NCBI GenBank assembly: GCA_003157715.1
Contig: PMKK01000244.1
Span: 1 to 40,663, forward strand
DNA: 40,663 bases
Origin: Actinomycetota bacterium
Lineage (GTDB): Bacteria; Actinomycetota; Thermoleophilia; UBA2241
Reading direction: 5' to 3'
Part shown: piece by piece, positions 1 to 7,872 of the stretch
Layout: every line of letters begins with the position of its first letter
How positions within the stretch are numbered: the first letter of the stretch is position 1
Program-made: the position numbers and the translations under genes
The notes under the pieces: generated by a model
Database searches by the model: none
Told to the model about the DNA's origin: nothing
The model's input: only the letters and a program-made list of their open reading frames with translations

Positions 1-81
1 GGTGCAGGCCGCTTCGGTGGAGCCGACGACGGCCTTGCGGTACGAGTGACGAGGGAGCCGTCGGGGTTGGGACGACGGCGG

Positions 82-163
82 GGGCCGGTGGGGAGTGAGC
101 CGCGGCGGTCGCGTCCGCGGCGGGGCCGGTCAGGAGTGCGCCGCGGCGATCGCGTCCGCGGCC
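82..163. repeat. Two-copy 41-nt tandem duplication over a gene end
   Basis: Two nearly identical 41-nt units lie at 82-122 and 123-163. The second unit contains the last codons and the TGA (130-132, minus strand) of the beta-lactamase-like gene. The first unit is a copy lying just beyond that stop. On the minus strand both units encode the same Ala-rich tail (AADAIAAAHS versus AADATAAAHS). Because 41 is not a multiple of three, the second copy is now out of frame. The rest of positions 1-129 shows no supportable gene. Confidence 0.85.
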
Positions 164-1086
164 GCCACGGCGGCCGTCTTGACCTGGGTGATGCCGCACC
201 CTTCCGTTGGCTGGTCATCGGAGAGAACGGCGACCAGCAGCACGTGACCGTCGTGATGGAGCACGCCGATGCTGTTGATCACCCAGAGTCGTGGGTCGGG
301 AAGCCAGCCGTTCTTGACCGCCGCGGAGGTGCCCGGTGTCGCGGCCGCGCTCACGCCCCAGGCCTGGTCGGATTCGACGTGGCACATGAGGCGCAGCTCG
401 TAGGAGCGGGAGGCGGCGCTCAGCGGGGAGTGGGCCGAAACGAGGTCGGAGAGCAGCGTCAGCTGGTCGGCGACGGTGGTCTCGGTCAGGCCCCAGTAGC
501 CGCCCTCTCCCGGGGTCGTGTGGCGCAGGCCCAGGCGGACGTTCGCGGCGGCGATGCCGTCGGCTCCGCCGACGTCGTCCCACAAGTCGGTCGCCGCATC
601 GTTGTTGCTCTCCTCGATCATCTGCGTCGCGAGCTCCCGCTCGGTCTCGCTCAGCGGCGTCCCGGCGTCCTGATGGCGCAGCAGCAAGGTGGCCAGGATG
701 TCGGCCTTGACGATGCTGGCCGTGTGGAACCGGTGCCCGCCACGGTAGCAGGCCTTGAGACCGGTGGTGCGATCGACGAGGCCTACGGCGAGATCGCCGC
801 TGTGTCCCTTCAGGAGCAGCGCGAGACTGGCCGTCAGCTTGCGGTCGACCTCTTTGACGCTGACGCTCGTGGCGCCGGCGTGCGTGGTCTTCGCGGGCCG
901 CGGCGATGCGCCGGTAGCCGAGACACGGTGGTTTGCCGCGTGCTGCCGTCGCGCGCCGTTCTCGTGCGCTCGCGCGACCGAGATCACCGCGATGAACCCA
1001 GCGGTGGCCAGCAGCGCCGCGGTGATGACCGCGAAGCGGCGGCGCTTGCGCTGCGCCAGGCGCCGCAAGGCTTCTGTGCGTTCCAT
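130..1086 (-). CDS. Class A beta-lactamase-like serine hydrolase, membrane anchored
   Basis: This 318-residue protein has an N-terminal membrane segment (about residues 19-38) after a basic stretch, then a Thr/Ala-rich linker and a serine beta-lactamase/DD-peptidase fold. The three family motifs are visible: S124-I-V-K127 (catalytic Ser and Lys), S160-N-N162 (in place of SDN) and K258-N-G260 (in place of KTG). The variant KNG box and the lack of a clear Omega-loop ExxLN motif argue for the broad 'beta-lactamase 2' group. Members of that group are often penicillin-binding or murein-related serine hydrolases and not true antibiotic-destroying enzymes. It probably acts outside the membrane on peptidoglycan or a related ester or amide. 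The family is well supported; the substrate is unknown. Its final codons are tandemly duplicated beyond the stop. Confidence 0.85.
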   Translation of the reverse strand: MERTEALRRLAQRKRRRFAVITAALLATAGFIAVISVARAHENGARRQHAANHRVSATGASPRPAKTTHAGATSVSVKEVDRKLTASLALLLKGHSGDLAVGLVDRTTGLKACYRGGHRFHTASIVKADILATLLLRHQDAGTPLSETERELATQMIEESNNDAATDLWDDVGGADGIAAANVRLGLRHTTPGEGGYWGLTETTVADQLTLLSDLVSAHSPLSAASRSYELRLMCHVESDQAWGVSAAATPGTSAAVKNGWLPDPRLWVINSIGVLHHDGHVLLVAVLSDDQPTEGCGITQVKTAAVAAADAIAAAHS

Positions 1087-1265
1087 GCCTCGCTGTCTAT
1101 CACCGCTGGTTGAGACGAGGCTGACAGCATGCTGACGGATTGCTGAGAAAGCCGCTGCGCGCGCTTAGGGAGCCCGCCGCTTCACTCTCAGCACCTTCTC
1201 AGTGCCTGCTCAGCGGAAGCTTGGCTGTACGGAGGACACTGGCGTGACGAAAGGGGTGCACGACT

Positions 1266-2051
1266 TTGGACACGAGAGATCGCTTTCAGCGGCCCGCCGC
1301 GACGCCGTCGCCGGCGCCAGGGCGCCAGGCCGGTTCCGACGATCTCGTAAGCACGGACGTGCCCGAACCCGCGCCGCCTTGTCGTGACGAGCCGGAAACG
1401 TGCGACCTTTGCGGCCGGCAGTTGCTGATCGGCGAGCGTCCGCGCCGCTTGCGTGGCGACGCTGGGGTCGTCCTGCTCTGCCCCCTGTGCTCAAGCGAGC
1501 GCGCCGCCGGGTCGCAAGCCCAGCGACCCGCTGAACCCGCGGTCTTCGGCGAGTGCGAGGAACGCCTGGGTGCTCCGGCGCTCGCTGCGGAAAGCCGCCG
1601 GCGAGCGACTACCGGCAAGGCCTCGAAGATCATCTACCGCCGCCGCCGAGCCGCCGCTGTGCTGCTTCTCGCGGTGCTCGCGGCGACCGGTGCGCTGGTG
1701 CTCGCTCACGGCGGCAAGCATCACGCGGGGCCGGCCGCACGGCCGGCAAGGACCGTGGCGCTCGGGAGTGTCGTCGTGCGGCACGGGGCGTTCGCGGTAG
1801 TCCACTTTCGCGTGATCGAGCCGGCCGCGGCGTCTGTCGTGGCGACACTCGTGATCCGCAACGCGGCCGGTGCGGTGGTCAAGACGGTCGATCTCGGCAC
1901 CGTGCGCACGAACCGCCGGCTGTCGTCTCGCTTTCGTGCCAGCCTCGCGCCGGGCCGCTACAGCTATCGCGTGATCGCCGGTAGCGGTGGCCGAGTCTCG
2001 TCCGGGTCGGCCGCCGCGGCCGGCCTCATCGTGCGCCAGGCCTTGCACTGA
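1266..2051 (+). CDS. Membrane protein with N-terminal zinc ribbon and C-terminal beta-sandwich-like domain
   Basis: The 261-residue product starts at TTG, preceded by an AAAGGGG-like ribosome site. A cytoplasmic CxxC...CxxC pair (CDLCG near residue 46, CPLCS near 72) looks like a small zinc ribbon. A basic stretch and one membrane helix follow (about 128-147), and then an extracytoplasmic domain of about 100 residues. That domain has alternating hydrophobic strands and an 'LAPGRYSYRV' segment like those in FlgD-type or Ig-like folds. No enzymatic motif is visible. It lies 8 nt upstream of the L,D-transpeptidase and is probably cotranscribed with it, which suggests a cell-wall role. An alternative GTG at 1244 has a better GGAGG site, but its frame closes after 48 codons. 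Confidence 0.6.
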   Translation: MDTRDRFQRPAATPSPAPGRQAGSDDLVSTDVPEPAPPCRDEPETCDLCGRQLLIGERPRRLRGDAGVVLLCPLCSSERAAGSQAQRPAEPAVFGECEERLGAPALAAESRRRATTGKASKIIYRRRRAAAVLLLAVLAATGALVLAHGGKHHAGPAARPARTVALGSVVVRHGAFAVVHFRVIEPAAASVVATLVIRNAAGAVVKTVDLGTVRTNRRLSSRFRASLAPGRYSYRVIAGSGGRVSSGSAAAAGLIVRQALH

Positions 2052-2059
2052 CCGGCGTG

Positions 2060-3457
2060 ATGGAGCCCTCCAACAACGCCACCGCCCTCCGGACGACCCG
2101 CGTCGGCGCCGTGACCATCGTGCTCGCCGCCATCGTGCTCGCCGCCGTCGTGCTTACCGTCGTGGTGCTCGCGTCCGTGGTCGCCGGCTGCGGGAGCCGT
2201 GGCGCGACGGCTGACGTAGCGGCATCGAGCTCGACCTCGCCGAGCCCTCAGGTCACGCCGCTCGAGGTCGTCGCCTGCTCACCGCGTCGCCGGACGCAGG
2301 GCGTGGCGTTCTCGAAGACGCTCGCGATCCGGTTCTCGACAGCGCTGGCCTCGGACACTCCCCATCCGAAGCTCGTGCCGAGCGTGCCGGGAACCTGGAC
2401 GGTCGTGAGGGGCGCGACGCTTGTCTTTCATCCGGCGGGACACTGGCCTCTCCTGACGACGGTCCACGTGATCGTCTCCAGCGGCAGCAAAGGCGTGCGC
2501 GGCAGCACGGGCGGCCGGCTGGCCGCGACCTACGTGACCTCGTTCACGACCGGCGGAGCATCGGTGCTGCGGCTCCAGCAGTTGCTCGCGGAACTTCACT
2601 ACCTGCCGCTGCGCTTTCGCGTCCGGGCGGCCGCGCGGGCCGCCGCCGCATCGGCATCGGCCGAGTCCTCCTCGACGGCCGCTTCGAGCGCGACTTCGAC
2701 GGCCACATCGACGGCCACATCGAGCGCCGCTTCGACGGCCACATCGAGCGCCACTGCGAGCGTCACACCGACCGCGACTTCCACGGCCACGCCGACGGCC
2801 ACCTCAAGCGTCACGCCGACGGCCACCTCGACAGCCACGCCGCATGCTGCCCGGCGCCTGAGCTCCTGGCTCGTTTCTCTCACACCGGCCCGCGGCGTCT
2901 TTGTCTGGCGCTACCGGCAGATGAGCGTGCGGCTCGGCTCGCTGTGGCGGCGCGGCCAGGACACGGTCCTGGTGCGCGGCGCCGTCATGGCTTTCCAGGC
3001 AGATCACGGCCTGACGGCCGACGGGATAACCGGCCAGAGCTTTTGGGCCGCCTTGTTGCGGGCCGTCGCCCGCCGTCAGGTGGACAAACATCCCTACGAC
3101 TACATCGAGGTAACGACGAGCCTTCCCGAAACGCTCCTGGTGTGGCGCGACGGGCGCGTCGTCTATAGCAGCGCCGCCAACACCGGCATCGCCTCGCGGC
3201 CGACCCCTCACGGCACATTCGCGGTCTACGCGCACCTGGTGTCGACGACGATGAGCGGCACCAACCCCGACGGCAGCCACTATCACGACACCGGCGTGCC
3301 GTACGTCGCCTACTTCAACGGCGGCGACGCGGTGCACGGCTTCGTGCGCTCATCCTACGGCTACCCGCAGAGTCTCGGTTGCGTCGAGCTGCCCTACAGC
3401 GCCGCCGCCGTGGTGTTCGAGTACGACCCCATCGGCACGCTTGTGACTGTGCGCTGA
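2060..3457 (+). CDS. L,D-transpeptidase (YkuD) lipoprotein with Ig-like and split peptidoglycan-binding domains
   Basis: A predicted lipoprotein of 465 residues, with a long hydrophobic leader ending in VVAGC (lipobox Cys44). An Ig-like region (about 65-165) is followed by a peptidoglycan-binding module and a C-terminal YkuD catalytic domain. The active-site signature is His426-G-F and S-L-G-Cys441-V-E-L-P near the end. The family cross-links peptidoglycan stems 3->3 at the outer face of the membrane. The first half of the PG-binding module ('RLQQLLAELHYLPLRF') is separated from the second half ('VRGAVMAFQADHGLTADG', about 305-322) by a Ser/Thr/Ala repeat tract (about 205-260). GTG at 2057 is an alternative start. 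The catalytic assignment is firm. Confidence 0.92.
   Translation: MEPSNNATALRTTRVGAVTIVLAAIVLAAVVLTVVVLASVVAGCGSRGATADVAASSSTSPSPQVTPLEVVACSPRRRTQGVAFSKTLAIRFSTALASDTPHPKLVPSVPGTWTVVRGATLVFHPAGHWPLLTTVHVIVSSGSKGVRGSTGGRLAATYVTSFTTGGASVLRLQQLLAELHYLPLRFRVRAAARAAAASASAESSSTAASSATSTATSTATSSAASTATSSATASVTPTATSTATPTATSSVTPTATSTATPHAARRLSSWLVSLTPARGVFVWRYRQMSVRLGSLWRRGQDTVLVRGAVMAFQADHGLTADGITGQSFWAALLRAVARRQVDKHPYDYIEVTTSLPETLLVWRDGRVVYSSAANTGIASRPTPHGTFAVYAHLVSTTMSGTNPDGSHYHDTGVPYVAYFNGGDAVHGFVRSSYGYPQSLGCVELPYSAAAVVFEYDPIGTLVTVR
2672..2839 (+). repeat. 12-nt coding tandem array (14 units) in the L,D-transpeptidase linker
   Basis: Fourteen 12-nt units related to TCGACGGCCACA each encode a tetrapeptide of Ser/Thr/Ala type (S-T-A-T). 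The period keeps the reading frame, so copy-number change would lengthen or shorten the linker without disrupting the protein. Confidence 0.9.
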
Positions 3458-3555
3458 GCGACCGTTCCCTCGCCATCAGCGCCTGGGCGCTGCCGGCTCA
3501 TCGTCCTCTCCCGGCCGTGAAGCGGCGCGCGCGCCGCGGCCGCGGCCACACGCGA

Positions 3556-3975
3556 TCAGGCGGCAAAGTGCTGCCGGGCATACTCGCGCAGCTCCTCGGC
3601 CTGCTCGGCGTTCAGGTCGCGATCGAGTCCGAGGAGGTGCGACAGCGCCAGGTTCAGGCGGCCGCGAAACAGCCGCTGAACGACGCTGTCGAGGACCGTG
3701 CTGGCCACCTCGTTGCCCGGGATGGCCGGCGTGTAGACGTAGGCGATGTTGGTGCGGTCCTGCGTGAGCAGGTCCTTCTTGACCAGGTTGTTCATGACCG
3801 TCATCACGGTCGTGTAGGCGATGGGGCGCTGCTCGCGCAGCGTCTCGTAGACATCGCGCACCGTCTCTCGCGGACTTTCCCAGACGATCGCCAGGATGTC
3901 GGCCTCGAGTGAGCCGATGCCCGAGAACGGCGCACCCTTGATGCTCCTGACCCAGGATGGTCTGACGGATTCCAT
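3556..3975 (-). CDS. BlaI/MecI/CopY-family transcriptional repressor
   Basis: A 139-residue winged-helix regulator whose N-terminal half fits the BlaI/MecI family ('LEADILAIVW', 'VRDVYETL', 'AYTTVMTVMNNLVKKDLL'); the C-terminal half is a helical dimerisation region. A good ribosome site (GAGGAG) precedes the ATG. BlaI-type repressors are normally inactivated by cleavage after signalling from a BlaR1/MecR1 M56 metalloprotease, but no such gene lies in the window. A beta-lactamase-like gene is 2.5 kb away, so regulation of that gene is possible but unproven. Family members also control copper and respiratory genes. No TACANNTGTA-type operator is obvious in the 247-nt upstream gap, where I see no gene. 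Confidence 0.9.
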   Translation of the reverse strand: MESVRPSWVRSIKGAPFSGIGSLEADILAIVWESPRETVRDVYETLREQRPIAYTTVMTVMNNLVKKDLLTQDRTNIAYVYTPAIPGNEVASTVLDSVVQRLFRGRLNLALSHLLGLDRDLNAEQAEELREYARQHFAA

Positions 3976-4222
3976 GTGCTCCTCACTTTCGTCGCCTCAG
4001 ATCGCCGTCCGCCCTCGAGTCCCGTTGTGTGGCTTGTCCGCCCTCGGGCCCGTGAGCCTCTTGCAGATTAGTATCGCCGCACTAGTTCCCGACGAGGATG
4101 GGCAGAGTTCCCTGACCTGTCGGGGGTGTCGCGCAAGCAAGCCGTTCTGCAGGCTATTGCGGTGGGGGGCGCGAATCTCAGACCGAGCTCGACCTGATGG
4201 CACAGTCCCCGGGAGGCGGCAT

Positions 4223-4687
4223 ATGTCCGGCATCTTCGAGTACGTTCAGCACCCGCACGTCGAAAAACGCAAGGCCGCCGGACCGCCCACGGTCGCGGCC
4301 GCCGTGGCCACGATGCACGGTCCCGGTCCGATCGGGCGCCTGAACGCCAGGATCGGGCTGAAGATCACGGTCGTGGTCGGCACCATGTGGTGCGCGTATC
4401 TGTTCACGCTGCTGGCCCTGGTCAGCGCGCCGTCCGCCTTCAAGACCGGCAACAAGCTCATCATCGTCGCCTGGATCGCCCAGACCTTTCTGCAGCTGGT
4501 ACTGCTGCCCATCATCATCGTCGGCCAGAACGTGCAGGCCGCCGCCGCCGACGCCCGCTCGGAAGCCACCTACAACGATGCCGCCGCCGTCCTCGAAGAG
4601 GCCAAGCAGATCCAGGCCCATCTCGCCGCTCAGGACACCGCCATCGAGAAGATCCTCGCGACCCTGAGCGCAGCGGGGACCGCGTGA
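4223..4687 (+). CDS. Conserved two-helix membrane protein of unknown function
   Basis: I chose the ATG at 4223 because a GGGAGG ribosome site precedes it; the open frame extends upstream without support. The 154-residue protein has a cytoplasmic N-terminus and two closely spaced membrane helices (about 48-70 and 78-100). A conserved-looking 'IIIVGQNVQAAAADARSEATYNDA' region follows (shown here only by its key Q-N-Q-A-A-A and T-Y-D residues), then a predicted coiled coil reaching to the end. This resembles small actinobacterial membrane proteins with topology like DUF1003, but I cannot name a family with certainty. No enzymatic motif is visible. Confidence 0.65.
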   Translation: MSGIFEYVQHPHVEKRKAAGPPTVAAAVATMHGPGPIGRLNARIGLKITVVVGTMWCAYLFTLLALVSAPSAFKTGNKLIIVAWIAQTFLQLVLLPIIIVGQNVQAAAADARSEATYNDAAAVLEEAKQIQAHLAAQDTAIEKILATLSAAGTA

Positions 4688-4732
4688 CGGGTGTCCTCGC
4701 GGCAGCTCAGCGACACAGGTGAGAAGTACCGC

Positions 4733-6139
4733 TCAGAAATACAGGTCGCGCTGCCCCTCGCCGATGGCGGCCAGACGCTCGACGAGCAGCCTCGTGGTGT
4801 CGTTGTCCGGCAGGCCGGCGAGCTCCGCGGCGATCAGCCGCTCGCCTTTGGCGACGACCTCGTCCGAGGCGTAGTCGCTCAGGTACTCCTTGAGCGTGAG
4901 CAGCGCGTTCGGGGTGCAGAAGCGCTTGATGAAGCCCGGGATGGCGAACTCCATGAAGTGCTCTCCGGTGCGTCCCTTGCGATAGCAGGCGGTGCACCAC
5001 GAGGGGATCTCGCCCATGTCCAGCAGCTCGCCGACGATCTCGTCGAGCGGGCGCTCGTCGCCGATGCGGAATTGCTCACGCTCGAGGTCCTGCTCCGGCG
5101 CCGCCTCGCTGTAGCCGCCGAGCTCGATGCGCGTGCCGCCGTCGATCTGCGAGACGCCGAACTCGATGAGCTCGCGGCGCAGCCTGGCGGGCTCGCGCGC
5201 GGTGAGGATCATGCCCGTGTAGGGCACCGCGAGGCGCAGGATGGCGATGAGGCGCTTGAAGTCGGCGTCGCTGGTCGCGTAGCGCGGGTCGAGGTCGCGG
5301 TTGCTGGCGTCTTTCAGGCGCGGGAACGAGAACGTATGCGGACCCACGCCGAACGTCTCCTCGAGATGGATGGCGTGGGCCAGCAGGCTCAGGGCCTCGA
5401 AACGCCAGTCGTAGAGGCCGAAGAGCGCTCCCAGACCGACGTCGTCGCAGCCTCCCTCCATGGCGCGGTCCTGGCCGTAGAGGCGCCAGAGAAAGTCGGA
5501 CTTGTTGCCGCTCGGGTGCATGGCCGCGTAAGTCGGCCGGTGGTAGGTCTCCTGGAAGATCTGATAGGTGCCGATGCCGACCTTCTTCATAAGACGGTAG
5601 CCGGCGACGTCGAGCGGCGCGCAGTTGACGTTGACGCGGCGGATCTCGCCCGAGCCGGACTTCGTGGCGTAGATGACCTCGACCGCGTGGGCGATGGTCT
5701 CGGCGCCGTAGTCGGGGTGCTCGCCGTAGTCGATCACGAGGCGCTTGTGGCCCTTGCCGATCAGCGCCAGTACCTCGGCGCGCAGCTCGTCGTCCGTGAG
5801 GGTGCGCCGCACGATGTCGCGGTTGTCTGAGCGAAAGCCGCAGTAACGGCAGGCGTTGGTGCACTTGTTGCCGATGTACAGCGGCGCGAAGAGCACGATG
5901 CGGTTGCCGTAGACGGTCTTCTTGAGCTCGCGCGCGGTGGCGAACATCTCGTCCTGAAGGCCGGGATCGGTGACCGACAGCAGCACCGCCATCTCGTCGA
6001 GGGTCAGACGCTGCTTGGCCGCGGAGCGGGCCAGCACGTCGTGCACCTCGGGCGCCTGTGCCGGCGGGCGGCGCAGCAGTTCCTCGAGCCGTGCGGCGGG
6101 GATAAAGTCGACTAGACCGTCAGTCGTAGGGTGGATCAT
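4733..6139 (-). CDS. hydG: [FeFe]-hydrogenase H-cluster maturase HydG (radical SAM tyrosine lyase)
   Basis: A radical-SAM enzyme of 468 residues. Cys93-X3-Cys97-X2-Cys100 is the SAM-cluster motif. The C-terminus carries the diagnostic CX2CX22C (Cys382, Cys385, Cys408) that binds the auxiliary cluster, which separates HydG from ThiH. HydG cleaves tyrosine to p-cresol and dehydroglycine and builds the Fe(CO)(CN) synthon of the H-cluster. I start at ATG 6139 because GAGGGAG lies 9 nt upstream; TTG 6148 would abut that site. The gene overlaps the end of the TM1266-like gene by 20 nt, so the two are cotranscribed. HydE, HydF and a hydrogenase are not in the window. Confidence 0.96.
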   Translation of the reverse strand: MIHPTTDGLVDFIPAARLEELLRRPPAQAPEVHDVLARSAAKQRLTLDEMAVLLSVTDPGLQDEMFATARELKKTVYGNRIVLFAPLYIGNKCTNACRYCGFRSDNRDIVRRTLTDDELRAEVLALIGKGHKRLVIDYGEHPDYGAETIAHAVEVIYATKSGSGEIRRVNVNCAPLDVAGYRLMKKVGIGTYQIFQETYHRPTYAAMHPSGNKSDFLWRLYGQDRAMEGGCDDVGLGALFGLYDWRFEALSLLAHAIHLEETFGVGPHTFSFPRLKDASNRDLDPRYATSDADFKRLIAILRLAVPYTGMILTAREPARLRRELIEFGVSQIDGGTRIELGGYSEAAPEQDLEREQFRIGDERPLDEIVGELLDMGEIPSWCTACYRKGRTGEHFMEFAIPGFIKRFCTPNALLTLKEYLSDYASDEVVAKGERLIAAELAGLPDNDTTRLLVERLAAIGEGQRDLYF

Positions 6140-6407
6140 CGCGGGCAACTCCCTCTTCGAGCGGCTTGGCCATCATGGACTTGACCTGAACGCCCGGGAG
6201 CTTGCCCAGCTTTCCGGTGAGCGCGCTGAGGCGCTCGACCGAGGTATCGGTGACCAGCGTGATGATGTTCACGCCGCGATCGGAGAAGGGAAGGCCGAGA
6301 CGCGCGAGGAGGCAGTCGCCGAACTGGCTCAACAGTTCATTGACCGTGGTCACCGGCGCCCGCTGCCGTTCCACGATGATCGAGATGGTACCGAGCCTCT
6401 TTTCCAC
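6120..6407 (-). CDS. TM1266-family putative iron-only hydrogenase system regulator
   Basis: A 95-residue protein with an ACT-like beta-alpha-beta pattern. It starts 'MEKRLGTISIIVE' and ends in '...GVQVKSMMAKPL', matching the small TM1266-type proteins that are encoded with hydrogenase maturases and annotated as putative regulators. It has no helix-turn-helix, so any regulation would act by ligand sensing or protein contact. It is the first gene of a two-gene operon with hydG and overlaps it by 20 nt. The family is clear; its biochemical role is not established. Confidence 0.88.
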   Translation of the reverse strand: MEKRLGTISIIVERQRAPVTTVNELLSQFGDCLLARLGLPFSDRGVNIITLVTDTSVERLSALTGKLGKLPGVQVKSMMAKPLEEGVARDDPPYD

Positions 6408-6496
6408 CGGAAAGCTCCCGTGAATCAGATCACAATGTGCACCTCATCGTAGCCCGCGCGGCCGGGCGCTTCAAGCGTCGACGGCGCGGGCCGGCC

Positions 6497-6514
6497 GCGC
6501 GGGCCGGCCCGCGC
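6497..6514. promoter_or_regulatory. 18-nt perfect palindrome in a divergent intergenic region
   Basis: GCGCGGGCCGGCCCGCGC is a perfect palindrome, preceded at 6485 by a partial direct copy (GCGCGGGCCGGCC). It lies between the divergent TM1266/hydG operon and the iron-type alcohol dehydrogenase gene. It could be an operator or a strong hairpin; in DNA of this GC content, chance is not excluded. Further downstream, 6572-6595 holds a direct repeat of GCTCTGAC. Confidence 0.4.
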
Positions 6515-6624
6515 TCGGCCTGGCCGGCGCTGGACAACACCGCTCACCGGCGCCGGCGGCGGTACCATCGATGCTCTGACAGCAAAGCTCTGACCGTGCC
6601 GCCCAAAGCGAAGGAGCATCCCCA

Positions 6625-7806
6625 GTGAAGTTCGACTTCTACATGCCTGCTCGGATCAAGTTCGGCGAGGGCGCTCTCGAGGCGCTGGGCGAGATCGCCC
6701 TCCCCGGCAAGAAGGCGCTCGTGGTGGTGTCGGCCGGCTCCTCCATGAAGACGCTTGGCTATCTGGCTCGCGTGGTCGAGCTGCTTCACAGGAACGGCGT
6801 GGACAGCGTCGTGTTCGACAAGGTCCGGCCGAACCCGGCCAGTTCCGAGGTGATGGAGGCCGCTCGGCTCGCGAGGGCCGAAGGCTGCGACTTCGTCGTC
6901 GGGCTGGGCGGGGGGAGCAGCATCGACTCGGCCAAGAGCATCGCGGTGATGGCCAAGAACCCCGGCGACTACTGGGACTACATCCACGGCGGCTCCGGCG
7001 CCGGCAAGCCCGCCGCCGACGGCGCGCTGCCGATCGTGGCGATCTCCACCACGTCCGGCACCGGCACCGAAGCCGACCCCTGGACGGTCGTGACGAAAGA
7101 CGGGGCCGGCGAGAAGATCGGCTTGGGCAACGACCACACGTTCCCGACGCTGTCGATCGTCGATCCCGAGCTCACGACCTCGGTGCCGCCCGCGCTGACC
7201 GCCTACCAGGGACTCGACGCCCTGTTTCACGCGACCGAGGGCTTCATCGCCTCTTGCGCCACGCCGATGAGCGACCTGTTCGCTCTGAAGAGCATGGCAC
7301 TCGTCGCCCGCTGGCTGCCGCTCGCGGTCAGAGACGGCTCGAACATCGAGGCCCGCTCGAATCTCGCGTTCGCCAACATCCTCTCCGGCCTGGTCGAATC
7401 GACATCGTCGTGCACCTCGGAACACTCGCTCGAGCACGCCCTGAGCGCTCATCACCGCGGTCTGGCGCATGGGGCCGGTCTCGTGATGCTGTCGGTCGCC
7501 TACTACGAGTTCTTCCTGACGCGCATCCCTGCCGGGCTCTTCGAACAGATGGCGGCGGCGATGGGCGCCGACGTCGACGCCTGCCCCGAGACCGAGCGCG
7601 CGGCACTGTTCGTCACGGCGCTCAAGCGGTTGATCGATGAGTGCGGCTTGAGCGAGCTGCGCATGTCCGATGCCGGCATCGAGCGCGCCGATCTGCCGGG
7701 CCTGGCGCGCACCGCGCGCGAGACGATGGGCGGGCTGTTCAAGGTCGACCGCTACCGCCTGTCGTTCGACGAGACCGTCGAGATCCTCGAACGGTCGTAC
7801 CGCTAG
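6625..7806 (+). CDS. Iron-containing (group III) alcohol dehydrogenase
   Basis: A 393-residue protein of the usual family length, starting at GTG with AAGGAG nine bases upstream. The N-terminal Rossmann-like domain carries the NAD(P)-binding G95-G-G-S-S-I-D101 motif. The metal-binding C-terminal domain shows Asp198, His202, His267 and His282 as the likely four ligands. The family interconverts alcohols and aldehydes with NAD(P)H in the cytoplasm; 'SGTGTEADPWTVV' is typical of butanol/1,3-propanediol-type members. Its position near hydG and a second alcohol dehydrogenase suggests fermentative electron disposal. The last ten codons and the stop belong to a 33-nt tandem repeat. The precise substrate is unknown. 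Confidence 0.94.
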   Translation: MKFDFYMPARIKFGEGALEALGEIALPGKKALVVVSAGSSMKTLGYLARVVELLHRNGVDSVVFDKVRPNPASSEVMEAARLARAEGCDFVVGLGGGSSIDSAKSIAVMAKNPGDYWDYIHGGSGAGKPAADGALPIVAISTTSGTGTEADPWTVVTKDGAGEKIGLGNDHTFPTLSIVDPELTTSVPPALTAYQGLDALFHATEGFIASCATPMSDLFALKSMALVARWLPLAVRDGSNIEARSNLAFANILSGLVESTSSCTSEHSLEHALSAHHRGLAHGAGLVMLSVAYYEFFLTRIPAGLFEQMAAAMGADVDACPETERAALFVTALKRLIDECGLSELRMSDAGIERADLPGLARTARETMGGLFKVDRYRLSFDETVEILERSYR

Positions 7807-7872
7807 ACCGTCGAGATCCTCGAGCGATCGTACCGCTACGCCGTCGAGATCCGCGGCCCGTCGTATCGCTGG
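7774..7872 (+). repeat. 33-nt in-frame tandem repeat (three copies) spanning the stop of the iron alcohol dehydrogenase
   Basis: Units lie at 7774-7806, 7807-7839 and 7840-7872. Unit 1 encodes the native C-terminus TVEILERSYR and the TAG stop. Unit 2 encodes the same ten residues in the same frame, with two silent changes and TAC in place of TAG. Unit 3 is diverged (AVEIRGPSYRW). Without the TAG the frame would run 46 more codons to TGA at 7945. Confidence 0.9.

Noticed and set aside
1244..1387. Alternative GTG start at 1244 with a GGAGG site for the zinc-ribbon protein
   Set aside because: That frame stops after 48 codons and does not enter the zinc-ribbon/membrane protein frame; a short separate peptide there has no support.
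4691..5830. Plus-strand frame of 379 codons opposite hydG
   Set aside because: hydG has all cluster motifs; the antisense frame is a by-product of high GC.
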